Shown one piece after another: positions 1 through 9,010 of a DNA stretch of 64,000 bases (within the stretch, counting starts at the first letter, position 1; every line of letters starts with the position of its first letter). The position numbers were made by a program, and so were the translations under genes. The notes beneath the pieces were generated by a model, which saw only the letters and a program-made list of their open reading frames with translations, was not told the origin of the DNA and did no database searches. This stretch comes from CAWAHD01 sp963781785. GTDB taxonomy: Bacteria > Planctomycetota > Planctomycetia > Isosphaerales > Isosphaeraceae. The DNA is taken from NCBI GenBank assembly GCA_963781785.1, contig CAWAHD010000003.1, positions 558,001 to 622,000 on the forward strand, in the 5' to 3' direction.

Positions 1-126
1 ACACGCCAGGGGCAGGATCACGGCAGTCGGTGTGCCGTGGTCGGTGATCACCAGTGGCTCGGTCTGAACACCGGAAATATAATCCGCGAGTGGCTGGGTT
101 GCGTCGCCGATCTCGACGGTCTTCAT
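1..126 (-). CDS. Phd/YefM-like antitoxin, partial (runs off window edge)
   Basis: The first 42 residues read from the start codon at 126 down to base 1, beginning MKTVEIGDATQPLADYIS. This looks like the N-terminal DNA-binding part of a Phd/YefM/prevent-host-death antitoxin: a short beta strand, a helix with a conserved L-x-x-Y, then PLVITDHGTPTAVILPL, where such antitoxins have 'P-x-x-I-T-x-x-G-x-P-x-A-V-L'. Its ATG overlaps the stop of the upstream RelE-like toxin by four bases (ATGA), so translation is probably coupled. The rest of the gene, including the toxin-neutralising tail, lies outside the window. Family assignment is by pattern only. Confidence 0.72.
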   Translation of the reverse strand, partial: MKTVEIGDATQPLADYISGVQTEPLVITDHGTPTAVILPLAC

Positions 127-422
127 AATGTGAACTTCCTTCCAGAAATCCGTAGCTCATTATGGTGCTTGACGCCGACGGCCCTTACGCGCACCACGGG
201 TTCCGGGGAATCATCGACGTCGTAATAGACACGCAGGTCGCCGAGGCGCAATTCCCAGGGGGCTAGTGGGTTCGGCCGCATAAGCTTCCGGTGGCGCGTC
301 TCGACGGCCGGTTCATGTGCCAGGTGTTCCTCGAGAGCGTCCAGCACGATCTCGCGATTTCGTGCCGTCAGTGCACGAAGGTGCTCCTCACACTCGGGCG
401 AAAGCTCGATGCGGTAGGCCAC
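123..422 (-). CDS. RelE/ParE-family toxin of a type II toxin-antitoxin pair
   Basis: A 99-residue protein with the compact RelE/ParE fold signature. The N-terminal strand MAYRIELSPECEEHLRAL is followed by a helical hairpin, the conserved 'L-R-x-G-D-L-R-V-Y-Y-D-V' strand (residues about 58-69) and a C-terminal 'V-R-V-R-A-V-G-V-K' strand. Toxins of this family cleave mRNA at the ribosome or poison gyrase; which applies cannot be told here. The gene precedes its presumed antitoxin and overlaps it by ATGA. This is the less common toxin-first order, as in higBA. Length is normal for the family. Confidence 0.8.
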   Translation of the reverse strand: MAYRIELSPECEEHLRALTARNREIVLDALEEHLAHEPAVETRHRKLMRPNPLAPWELRLGDLRVYYDVDDSPEPVVRVRAVGVKHHNELRISGRKFTL

Positions 423-633
423 GCGTCCCTCCGACTGCCCCCGTTCTACCAGTCACAACTTCCTGCTTCTCGACCCCCTCTGAAGGCGGACTAATACTGA
501 GGGACCACCGACGGTTTTATGTTACGGCCGGTGAGCCGGGTCGTCAAACGAGGCTCGAGCAACGGACGTGCTTATGACGCGGTCGCCGCCGGCATTACGA
601 CTTCGACGTTCTGGAGGCAGTCGGCGAGACGTC

Positions 634-3600
634 CTATCCGCCCGCTGCGAAGGCCCCGTGCGATCGGCGGTGGCCCCGGATCGCAAGCAGCTCGACTGCG
701 ACATCTTCGATCAGCGAACTCTCCGCACCCTCGGCCGGTAGGGCTCCGAGTACCTGGTCAATGGCGATAGTCGCTGAGGTCAAGCCGGCCGCACTCGGAA
801 CGACCGGACTTCGGTTAGCCAACGTCTTTGCCCGGGTTCGGGGAACATCAGCGTCGGGCGTGGTGCCGCCAATCGACATCGCGGCGTGACTGAACTGAGC
901 CGCCGCGGTGGATGTTTCAAGAGTCGTTGACCCGGCCGCGTATCGCGCTCTGCCCGGAGCGAGGCTGCGCGAGCGTTCCAAGCCCCCACCGGCCATTGGG
1001 ACGGCGTCAAACACTCTGAATACATCGATGGGACCGCCCGAAGTCGCCCCCGCGTTGAAGAGGTTGGCATTCTGCAAGCGAGCGACGGTCGGGCCCGAGT
1101 AGGTCGTTCCGGTACCGCAGTAGGCGACCAAGTCCGGCACGAGCAGGTTGGCCACCGGAGTACCCAACCCGGTCACCAGGTTATAGCCGGCGCCCGCGGT
1201 GTAGCCATTGCTGCCGCTGGCGATCACGTTGTAATCGCTCTGGGGCAGCATGTAGAGGGCTTGCTGAGCATCGGTCGGGCTGGAGCTGTTCAAGCTCGGC
1301 TCGCTCGCGGCCGCCCGGCCTTGATTGACCAGCGCCGAGAGGCCCGCCCAGGCCGGAGCTGACAAGCTCGTGCCGCCTACGATTTCGAACGGATTGCTCG
1401 GATCGAGGTTGTACGAGTCCGCGATCCATGCCCCGGTCGCGGGATCAGCGACCAGTGAGACGTCCGGCGTGGTGCGCATGCCCGTGGATTGAACTCCCTG
1501 CTGATACGCCGGCTCGGGCTCGTACAGGCTGATTCCGCCACCCGAGCCGATGAAGCTACCGGCGGCAATGGAGTAATAGCCCCATCCCGTCTCGGTGTTG
1601 TACGAATTGTCTGAATTGAGCGTGAGGCTGGTGCCGCCGACGGCCACCACGTTGGGCGAGAATGCGGGATACTCGGGATCGGCGGCGCCGTAGTCGCCCG
1701 TGCTGGCGACAAAGGTCACCCCCGGAGTAGTGAAAACGCTGTCATAGGTCGCCTCATCACTGGCGAACACAGCTTGGCCTTCGGCGAAGCCCCAGCTCAT
1801 CGACACCACCGACACGTCCGGCTGGCTGGCAGCAGTCGCCGCGGCGGCCATCAGGTCGGAAAGCGATTGGCTGTTCGCTTCGACCAGGACGATCTGGGCA
1901 CCGGGAGCGATGGCGTGTGCCCATTCGACGTCGAGCGATTCCTCCACTTCCCAGTTGTTGGTGCCGGGGCCATTGGGGTCGGTCGAGGGGAAAGACGTGG
2001 CCTGGCCGTACTGGTTGAGGACGGTCAGGAACGACGTGGCCGGACCGTACTGAGCGTAGAGAGTCGGTCCGGTCGAGGTCAGCCCGAACTGCGTGTCGAA
2101 GGCGTCGAGGGCTTGATCGATTTCGGGGTCGTCATAGGCATCGACGATGGCAATGATCTGGCCCGTGCCGTCCAGCGCCAGCGCGTTAATGCCGTAGGCT
2201 GTCCGGATCTGGGCCGGGGTATAGGCGACCGTGCCGGATGGCGAGCTCAGAGTGACAGTATTGGAAACCCCGTTGCCGCTGATCGAAAGCGTATCGACGT
2301 CGATCGAAGCGTTGAGCTGCGCATTGCCGCTCTCGGCAAGCTGAGCTGCCGGCGCATAGATCGTTCCGCTCATCCCCGACGCGTTGCCGCTGATGGTGAG
2401 GGCCTTGGTATTGTCGCGCGACTGGAAGATCACGATCCCAGCGTAGGTCCCGGTGGTCGGCGGGCTCAGGTTGTACGATCCGTTGCCGCTCAAGGTAATG
2501 CTGCCGTAGGTGCCGCCCGAGCTGGGATACTTGCTTCCCGCGCTCACGATCGTCACGCCCGATCCGCTCACGCTGGCGTTGCCGGAGATTGAGAAGCCGC
2601 CACCCTCGATGATGTAGAGGCCACTGCACAAGGTGAGGCTGGCATTACCCGATGCACTGATCGCGGAGTACATGCCAGGCTTGATCGTCGCGGAAGAATT
2701 GCCGCTCAGGCTCTCGGAGCCGTAATTGGTCAGACCGGAGGTGCTCGGCTCCGCCAGCGATGCCAGAGGATCGGCCAGCGCCAAAGCCCCCGTGGTCGGC
2801 GCCGGGCTGAAGCTCGCGTTGCCGCTCTTCTGAGCACCACCGTGCACGTCGATCACGGTCGCTTTGATTTCGGCGTTGCCGCTGGCTGAGAGGGCACTCG
2901 ACGAGCTGGAATCGACGAACACGCCGCCGGATAGCTTGATGCTCGCATTCCCCGAGAGGGAGAGCGCCCCGCCGGCCGACAGGTCCAGCACGATGATCGA
3001 CTGGCCGACCGTGATCGTGCCCGTGCTGGCGCTGCTCGTAAGGAAGTTGCCGTCCCCGGAATAGGTGACCTTGATCGTGTTGCCACCCGGTGGCAGGCTG
3101 GCGGTGCTCAGGGAGGCTTGGCCACCGGAGAGCGCGACGCTGCTCAGGTCGTCGCCGGTCGTCGTGTCGAAGAAGTCGACGGTCCCGGTAGGCGTGCCGG
3201 TGCCGGGTGCATTGGCGGCGACCTTGGCCGTGAACGTTACGGCTTCGCCGAAGCTCGCTGTGGTCGCCGACACGGAAACACTCGTCGTCGTACTGTCCTG
3301 TTGAACCGTTTGGGTCAAGGTGCTGAGGCTGAAGGCGAGGGTGCTGTTCCCTGCGTAGTCGGCCGTGATCGTGTGGCTGCCGACCGCCAGCGCCGATGTG
3401 ATGAGCGTGGCGACACCGTTGGTGACTGGGGCCGATCCAAGATTGGCGCCGGTGGTCGTGTTGAGGAAGTTGACTTCGCCGCTGGGTGTGCCATCACTGG
3501 AACTGGCGGCGCGGACGGCGGCGGTCAAGGTCACGGACTGTCCGTAGACCGAGGAGGCGCTCGAGCTCGCCAGGGACGTAAAACTGAGGTAAGGCGAGAG

Positions 3601-6600
3601 CAGCGGCGTCCCGTTCACATCCAGCGTGTTGCCGATGTCCGGTACCGAGCTGGAGGTTGCGTTTTCAACAAACTCGCCGGTGCCGTTGATATTGAGGACA
3701 TTGTCCCCGGGGCTCGTGGCGGTGCCCAGGTTGACGCTGCCGCCGGTGATCAGGATGCCGGCCTCGGAATAACCCGTCGACTCCTCAATGGTGCTGTTGC
3801 GGACGAAGAGACTGCCACCGTTGACGAGGATGGTCGGGGCATTGGTGGCGTTGGTGGCCGTCACGTTGTTCAGGATGACGGTCCCCGAGTCGACCACCAA
3901 CGCGGGTGAACCACCTACGAGCGTGCCGTCTTCGATCACGACCGTCACCCCTGCCGGGGCGTTGAGCTCGGTGTCTGTGGTATAGGTGCCGCCGTCAAGG
4001 TCGAGAGTGACGGTCACTGGGCTGCTGGGATTGGCGCCGTTGATGGCCTGCACAGCGGTCGAAACGGCCGTGCTGGAAGTCGTTAGGAGCGTCACCGAGC
4101 CGCCGGAGGATGACAGGGCATTGTTGATCACGGACTGGATGTTGGAGACTGTTGCGTCCTCCACGGTTATGGAACCGCTCCCTGTGCTGCCTATGAAGTC
4201 GGCGGAATTGCTCGTATAGACCGCCGAGATCGTGTGGCTCGTGACCGAAAGCGAGTTGATCGCGGTGCTGGTGGCGCTGCCGTTGACCAGGGCCACTGGG
4301 CCGCCGAAGTTGCTGCCGTCGACCTCGAACTGGATCGAGCCGGTGGGGATGGGAATGGCGCTGCCGGCTTGCGTCACCACGGTCGCGGTGAACGTCACCG
4401 ACTGGCCGGAGACGGATGGGACCGGCGAGGCGGTGACAGTCGTCGTGGTATTCTCCTCCTGACCTTCGAAGGCGCCGATGTCGACGTTGTTGTTGACAAT
4501 CCGCGGCTCCCCGCGCTGGTCGGTCGTCAGTGGGTTGCCATTCGCATCGACGGCCAGGGCGACGCTTCCGGCGCCGATGGCCGGGCTGCCGGGCAAGAGG
4601 GCCATCGTCTCGGTCGGGCCGCCGTTATTGGCCAACGGACCCAGGAGCGGGTTGACGCCGACGATGTTGCCGTTGACTCCATTGGTCAGGGTGCCAGTCC
4701 CGTCGACGCCGACCAGGTTGTTGTTCGCGACGAGTGTGGCGGACTGACTGGCCTGGAGGTCGGCGGCGCCGCTGCTGGTGTTGAGTGCGACGATGGAGTT
4801 TTCCAGTGTGAGTGCACCGAGAAGGACGTAGATGCCGCCGCCCGAGTTGTCGGCGATGGTGCAGTTGGTGACCGTCAACGTGCCGCTGGACAGCGAGCCG
4901 GAGCCGCCAGTGCCCTTATCTTCGACGCCGATGCTGGAGTTTCCCGTGACGGTGGAGTTCGTGAGTGTCAGAGAGCCGCCAAAGAGCCGGATACCCCTCG
5001 AGTTGTCGGCGATGGTGCAGTTGTCGGCCGTCAAATAGCCAACGCTCAACACGCCATATCCTGAGTTGCCCTTGATCGTGCAGTCGGTGAGCATCACGGG
5101 CCAATTGCTCGTGTTGTAGACGCCACCATCGCCGCCTGAGTTGTCCTCAATTGTGGAGTCGCTGACCGTGAGCCCACCTTGATTGAAAATCGTGCCCTCG
5201 CCCGTGTTGTCCTCGATCGTGCAGCCGGTGACCGCGAGTGTACCCGAGTTGTCGATGGCGCTGCCGAAAGGATCGTCGGCGGGGGCCGAGCCCCCCGAGA
5301 TGGTGAGGCCCGAGAGGGTGGCCGTCGTGCCGCCGGAGACCTGGAATACGCCGACGGTGTTGTTGCCGCTGATCACGACTCCCGCGCTGGAACCATCGAT
5401 CACCTCCGGCCCGGCCGATTCGCCCAGCACGAGCGTGCTAGAGAGCGTGATCGTCTGTGACGCGTTGAAGACCGTCGGGTCAAACTCGATGACGCTGCCG
5501 GAGGGGTTTTGGTTGGCGTTGGCCTGTGCGATGCAGTAGCTCAGGTCTCCCGCGTTGCCGGAGCCCGTGCCGCTGTCGCTGGTGAGATCGACGGTGTAGA
5601 CGCTGGCAGTGCCGGCCTCGTAGGCCCCGATGTCCACGGTCCGATTGACGACCCGCGGGTAGCCGGGACCGCGCTGGTCGGTGGTCAGCGGGTTGCCATT
5701 CGCATCGACGGCCAGGGCGACGCTTCCGGCGCCGATGGCCGGGCTGCCGGGCAAAAGGGCCATCGTCTCGGTCGGGCCGCCGTTGTTGGCCAAGGGACCC
5801 AGGTGCGGGTTGACGCCGACGATGTTGCCGTTGACTCCATTGGTCAGGGTGCCAGTCCCGTCGACGCCGACCAGGTTGTTGTACGCGACCACCGCGACTG
5901 ACGGGCTGTTCAACCCGACGTCGGCGGCTCCGCCGCTGGTGTTGAGTGCGACGATGGAGTTGTCGATCGTGAGCGTGACCGCACTCCCCGCGACATAGAT
6001 GCCGCCGCCCGAGTTGTCCGCGACGGTGGAGTTGATGACCCTCAAGGAGGTGGCGGAGTAGGAGGCGCCGCTGCCCCGAGCAAAGGCGCCGCCGCCACCG
6101 GCACTGGCTGAGTTTTCCGTGATGGTGGAGTTCGTGAGGATCATTGTGCCGCCGTCGAGGTAGACACCGCCGCCAACGACGGCCGAGTTGCCCGCGACGG
6201 TGCAGTTGGATGCTGTCAAGTATCCGTAGCTCGCGACGCCACCGCCTCGCCCGGCTGAGTTGCCGTTGATCGTGCAGTCGCTGAGCATCGCGGGCCACGC
6301 GCTCGAGTTGAAAACGCCACCGCCATCCCGAGGGGATGAGTTGTCCTCAATCGTGGAGTCGGTGACCGTAAGCGTACCGGAGTTGTAGATGCCGCCGCCG
6401 CCGACGAGCACACCGCTTACCGTGTTGCTTTCAATGGTGCAGTCGGTGACCGTGACCATACCGCGGTTGCCGATGCCGCCGCCCGGGTTGTCGGTAGCGA
6501 AACCCCCCGAGATGGTCAGGCCGGAGATTGTAGCCGTCGTAGCGCTACCGACCTCGACCACCTGAACGGCGTTGTTGCCGCTGATCGTTACAGCGTTGGC

Positions 6601-7959
6601 CCCAGAGCCCTGGAGCACTTCCGGCCACGGTGCTTCGCTCAGCTCCAGCGTGCTGGTCAGTGTGATGGTCTGCGGTGAGGACGCGTTGAAGACCGCTGGG
6701 GCAAACGTGATCACGCTGCCGGCGGGGTTGGTGTTGGCGTTCGACTGGGTGATGGCCCAGAGCAGGTCGCCCGAAGCGGCTGTCGCCGCGTTGGTGCCGT
6801 TGAAGGCACCGGTGTCGCTTGTCAGGTTGACCGTATAAACCGTCGGGTTCCCAAACACGGGGCTCTCGAAAGCCCCGATGTCGACGGTTCCGTTGACGAC
6901 CCGCGGGAAGCCTGCTCCGCGCTGGTCGGTGGTCAGGGAATACTCATCGGCCAGCGCGTTGCTTCCCCGGTCGATGGCCGGGCTCCCGGGCAAGAGGGCG
7001 ATGGTCTGAGTCAGGCCGCCGTTATTGGCCAATTCCATGGCGAGCCGCGGGTCAGCGACGCCAACCAAGTTGCCGTTGATTCCGCTGGTCAGGCCGCCGG
7101 AGCCGCCGGAGCCGATCAGGTTGTACGCGCTGGCCGCGGAGACCGATCCGCCGGTGATGTCCCGGGGTCCTGCGTATCCGTACGAGTAGGCGTTGAGGTT
7201 GAGAGCGACGATCGTATTATCGAGAGTGGTCGTGCTGCCCGCTTCATCATACAACCCGCCCCCACCGGTGTTATAGGCGATCGTCGCGTTGACGGCTGTC
7301 AGGGTGCCAAGGTTGTCGATGCCGCCGCCGTTCCTGCCGTTCGTGCTGCTGAAGGCGACGGTGGAGTTCGTAAGCGTCAGCATGCCGGTGTTTTCGATAC
7401 CGCCGCCGCCGTTGCCGGCGTAGTTGTTCGTGATGGTGCTGTCCGTGACCGTGAGCGTACCCGAGTTGTCGATGCCTCCGCCGTAAGTGGCTGAGCCTCC
7501 CGAAATGGTCAGGCCCGCGAAGGTGGCCGTCACGTCGCCACCGACCTGGAAAACGCCGACGGTACCGTCGCCGTTGATCACGACTCCCGCGCTCGGGCCT
7601 TCGATCACTTCCGGCCCGGCCGATTCACTCAGCGCCAACGTGCTGGCGAGCGTGATCGTCTGTGACGCGGCGAAGACCGTCGGGTCGAACTCAATAACAC
7701 TGCCGGCCGTGTTGGTGTTGGCGTTGGCCTGGGTGACGGCCCAGAGCAGGTCGCCCGACGGAGTGCCGGTGGTGGCGTCGGTGCCCGAGGGGGCCCCGGT
7801 GTCGCTCGTCAGGTTGACCGTGTAGTACGTGGGATTGCCCGAGAGCAGCACCCGGTCCTCCAGCCCCTCCGGCACCCAGAGCCGCCGGCTGCGCCGGGCG
7901 CGGGCATGTTGTTGAGCTCGACTGGTCGAACGGCGCACGGAGGAGAGGCGAAGGGACAT
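634..7959 (-). CDS. Giant exported beta-helix / Ig-like / SGN-repeat protein with C-terminal sedolisin (S53) protease domain
   Basis: 2441 residues in one open frame. The N terminus is basic and carries LEGLEDRVLLSG-type wording (residues about 32-41), resembling the LEPR-xLL motif of planctomycete surface proteins. Three tandem parallel beta-helix modules follow (roughly residues 45-1170), each ending in a 'LANNGG...LLPGSPAI...DQRG...VDIGA(F/Y)E' signature. Then come Ig-like repeats (about 1175-1660) and a domain with about ten 'SGN(A/S/G)' repeats (about 1665-1895). The C-terminal region (about 1890-2285) is a peptidase S53 domain. The sedolisin residues are visible: Glu and Asp in EESLDVEWAHAIAP (about 2005), Asp in ASTGDYG (about 2088), Ser in GGTSLSAPAWAG (about 2199) and a calcium-site-like YTAGAGYNLVTGLGTP. 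The protease therefore looks catalytically complete. It is probably a secreted or cell-surface adhesin-protease. Its substrate is unknown. Confidence 0.88.
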   Translation of the reverse strand: MSLRLSSVRRSTSRAQQHARARRSRRLWVPEGLEDRVLLSGNPTYYTVNLTSDTGAPSGTDATTGTPSGDLLWAVTQANANTNTAGSVIEFDPTVFAASQTITLASTLALSESAGPEVIEGPSAGVVINGDGTVGVFQVGGDVTATFAGLTISGGSATYGGGIDNSGTLTVTDSTITNNYAGNGGGGIENTGMLTLTNSTVAFSSTNGRNGGGIDNLGTLTAVNATIAYNTGGGGLYDEAGSTTTLDNTIVALNLNAYSYGYAGPRDITGGSVSAASAYNLIGSGGSGGLTSGINGNLVGVADPRLAMELANNGGLTQTIALLPGSPAIDRGSNALADEYSLTTDQRGAGFPRVVNGTVDIGAFESPVFGNPTVYTVNLTSDTGAFNGTNAATAASGDLLWAITQSNANTNPAGSVITFAPAVFNASSPQTITLTSTLELSEAPWPEVLQGSGANAVTISGNNAVQVVEVGSATTATISGLTISGGFATDNPGGGIGNRGMVTVTDCTIESNTVSGVLVGGGGIYNSGTLTVTDSTIEDNSSPRDGGGVFNSSAWPAMLSDCTINGNSAGRGGGVASYGYLTASNCTVAGNSAVVGGGVYLDGGTMILTNSTITENSASAGGGGAFARGSGASYSATSLRVINSTVADNSGGGIYVAGSAVTLTIDNSIVALNTSGGAADVGLNSPSVAVVAYNNLVGVDGTGTLTNGVNGNIVGVNPHLGPLANNGGPTETMALLPGSPAIGAGSVALAVDANGNPLTTDQRGPGYPRVVNRTVDIGAYEAGTASVYTVDLTSDSGTGSGNAGDLSYCIAQANANQNPSGSVIEFDPTVFNASQTITLSSTLVLGESAGPEVIDGSSAGVVISGNNTVGVFQVSGGTTATLSGLTISGGSAPADDPFGSAIDNSGTLAVTGCTIEDNTGEGTIFNQGGLTVSDSTIEDNSGGDGGVYNTSNWPVMLTDCTIKGNSGYGVLSVGYLTADNCTIADNSRGIRLFGGSLTLTNSTVTGNSSIGVEDKGTGGSGSLSSGTLTVTNCTIADNSGGGIYVLLGALTLENSIVALNTSSGAADLQASQSATLVANNNLVGVDGTGTLTNGVNGNIVGVNPLLGPLANNGGPTETMALLPGSPAIGAGSVALAVDANGNPLTTDQRGEPRIVNNNVDIGAFEGQEENTTTTVTASPVPSVSGQSVTFTATVVTQAGSAIPIPTGSIQFEVDGSNFGGPVALVNGSATSTAINSLSVTSHTISAVYTSNSADFIGSTGSGSITVEDATVSNIQSVINNALSSSGGSVTLLTTSSTAVSTAVQAINGANPSSPVTVTLDLDGGTYTTDTELNAPAGVTVVIEDGTLVGGSPALVVDSGTVILNNVTATNATNAPTILVNGGSLFVRNSTIEESTGYSEAGILITGGSVNLGTATSPGDNVLNINGTGEFVENATSSSVPDIGNTLDVNGTPLLSPYLSFTSLASSSASSVYGQSVTLTAAVRAASSSDGTPSGEVNFLNTTTGANLGSAPVTNGVATLITSALAVGSHTITADYAGNSTLAFSLSTLTQTVQQDSTTTSVSVSATTASFGEAVTFTAKVAANAPGTGTPTGTVDFFDTTTGDDLSSVALSGGQASLSTASLPPGGNTIKVTYSGDGNFLTSSASTGTITVGQSIIVLDLSAGGALSLSGNASIKLSGGVFVDSSSSSALSASGNAEIKATVIDVHGGAQKSGNASFSPAPTTGALALADPLASLAEPSTSGLTNYGSESLSGNSSATIKPGMYSAISASGNASLTLCSGLYIIEGGGFSISGNASVSGSGVTIVSAGSKYPSSGGTYGSITLSGNGSYNLSPPTTGTYAGIVIFQSRDNTKALTISGNASGMSGTIYAPAAQLAESGNAQLNASIDVDTLSISGNGVSNTVTLSSPSGTVAYTPAQIRTAYGINALALDGTGQIIAIVDAYDDPEIDQALDAFDTQFGLTSTGPTLYAQYGPATSFLTVLNQYGQATSFPSTDPNGPGTNNWEVEESLDVEWAHAIAPGAQIVLVEANSQSLSDLMAAAATAASQPDVSVVSMSWGFAEGQAVFASDEATYDSVFTTPGVTFVASTGDYGAADPEYPAFSPNVVAVGGTSLTLNSDNSYNTETGWGYYSIAAGSFIGSGGGISLYEPEPAYQQGVQSTGMRTTPDVSLVADPATGAWIADSYNLDPSNPFEIVGGTSLSAPAWAGLSALVNQGRAAASEPSLNSSSPTDAQQALYMLPQSDYNVIASGSNGYTAGAGYNLVTGLGTPVANLLVPDLVAYCGTGTTYSGPTVARLQNANLFNAGATSGGPIDVFRVFDAVPMAGGGLERSRSLAPGRARYAAGSTTLETSTAAAQFSHAAMSIGGTTPDADVPRTRAKTLANRSPVVPSAAGLTSATIAIDQVLGALPAEGAESSLIEDVAVELLAIRGHRRSHGAFAAGG

Positions 7960-8029
7960 GGGTGCAGCTCCATAATGGATCGAAACTCATGAATTGCCCT
8001 ACAGGCGGCTAGAGCCGAGGGGCTTTGAT

Positions 8030-8087
8030 GTAGGTCAGGCTTTCCAGCCTGACAGTTCGACGTGTCAGGCTGGAAAGCCTGACCTAC
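8030..8087. repeat. Inverted pair of a dispersed 24-bp palindromic repeat
   Basis: GTAGGTCAGGCTTTCCAGCC (first 20 bases, start 8030) runs to 8053. Its reverse complement occupies 8064-8087 after a 10-bp spacer. Each unit is itself a hairpin (TCAGGCT / AGCCTGA around TTCC). Further copies lie at 14586, 14676 and, as a variant, 61916, all between genes. It lies upstream of the giant surface-protein gene and could be a REP-like element or a bidirectional terminator; the function is inferred. Confidence 0.85.
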
Positions 8088-8473
8088 GGCGGCGCCAGAT
8101 CCAGTTGCGACCGGCGGCGGTTCTGGTCATTTGTTGGGTCGTTGAAACTCAATAACTCTTGGAAAAGTTCAAGACGACGAGACTCACGACAGCGGTAGCG
8201 CGATCCCCGGCCACGGTGCGCATTCCGAGCGCTCGGACCCTTCGGGATCCTTTGCTTAAGAAAACAGTCCACTGTCAGATTGGCCGGCGACCTCGCACGT
8301 TCAAACCACGGTGCCGGCTCGAGTTTTCACAGGCCTGGCTCGGCAGTGAGCCTCGGTTTCAAGGATTCGATCCTCGTGTGACGCTTTCCTCCTTTTAAAG
8401 GTTGTCGCCGGCTCATCGACCACATCCGGCAAGGCCGTCACCTTGTCGGCGAGCATTGAATCGCATGGGGAGC
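8088..8473. other. Non-coding interval between surface-protein gene and kinase operon
   Basis: About 390 bases with no supported gene on either strand. The stretch should contain the promoter of the giant surface protein (which reads leftward) and the end of the kinase operon. I see no clear terminator, tRNA or riboswitch. A GGATTCGATCC segment near 8350 resembles a T-loop, but no tRNA fold surrounds it. Confidence 0.5.
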
Positions 8474-9010
8474 TCAAGGCCGCACGACGGTGGTCTTCGT
8501 TGTAACCTTTCCTTTCGCCAGGGACTTGATCTCCCGGTTCAGCTTGTTCAGGTCCGGATCGAGCGGATTGATCTCCAGACCGATTCGGATGTGTGAACGC
8601 GCATCGTCAAAGGTGCGCTCGGAGGCGTCGAAATGCCCCCGATCTCGCTCGAGGGTCGCCAGGGCCATCAAAGCTCCGCTGATGATTACGCGGCGAAAGA
8701 TGAGTTTAGGCGTCGCGTTGACGAGTTCTCTCGAGATCCCGATCGATCGGCGGAGCACTTCCTCCGCCTCCTGGGCGGATTGACCCAGATGATGCAGCGC
8801 GTCGGCAAGCTTGCAAAGAGACAGGGCGAGGTCTTCCCGGAATTCGGTTGTCTCAGGAAATTCGGCTGCCAAGGGCTCCTGGATCCGAATGGCTTCTCGG
8901 AGCGTTTTCTCGGCCTCGAGCCACTTTCCCTGGTCCTCCAAGGCACTCGCCAGTCCTCCTATATCGCTTGCATGGTCATGTCTTAGTTGTGAAGACGTTG
9001 GAGAGGCCAT
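8474..9010 (-). CDS. C-terminal TPR part of the Ser/Thr kinase, split off by a frameshift
   Basis: 178 residues in the open frame, with tetratricopeptide-type helices such as 'LASALEDQGKWLEAEKTLRE' and 'ALMALATLERDRGHFDASER'. It is not an independent gene. If one base is added in the CCC run at 9092-9094, the upstream kinase frame reads on as NHNLGHLHQAAGRVSEAEDC and then straight into this ORF. The real kinase therefore runs from 11298 to 8474, about 940 residues. TPR tails in such kinases usually bind partner proteins. Confidence 0.75.
   Translation of the reverse strand: MASPTSSQLRHDHASDIGGLASALEDQGKWLEAEKTLREAIRIQEPLAAEFPETTEFREDLALSLCKLADALHHLGQSAQEAEEVLRRSIGISRELVNATPKLIFRRVIISGALMALATLERDRGHFDASERTFDDARSHIRIGLEINPLDPDLNKLNREIKSLAKGKVTTKTTVVRP

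Noticed and set aside
1774..6838. Long plus-strand open frames across the giant surface-protein gene (for example 1774-2592, 4234-5064)
   Set aside because: They are antisense shadows caused by high GC content and repetitive codons; they have Arg/Gly-rich composition, no family features and no ribosome binding sites.
8330..8400. tRNA suggested by a T-loop-like GGATTCGATCC
   Set aside because: No acceptor stem, anticodon arm or D-arm can be folded around it.
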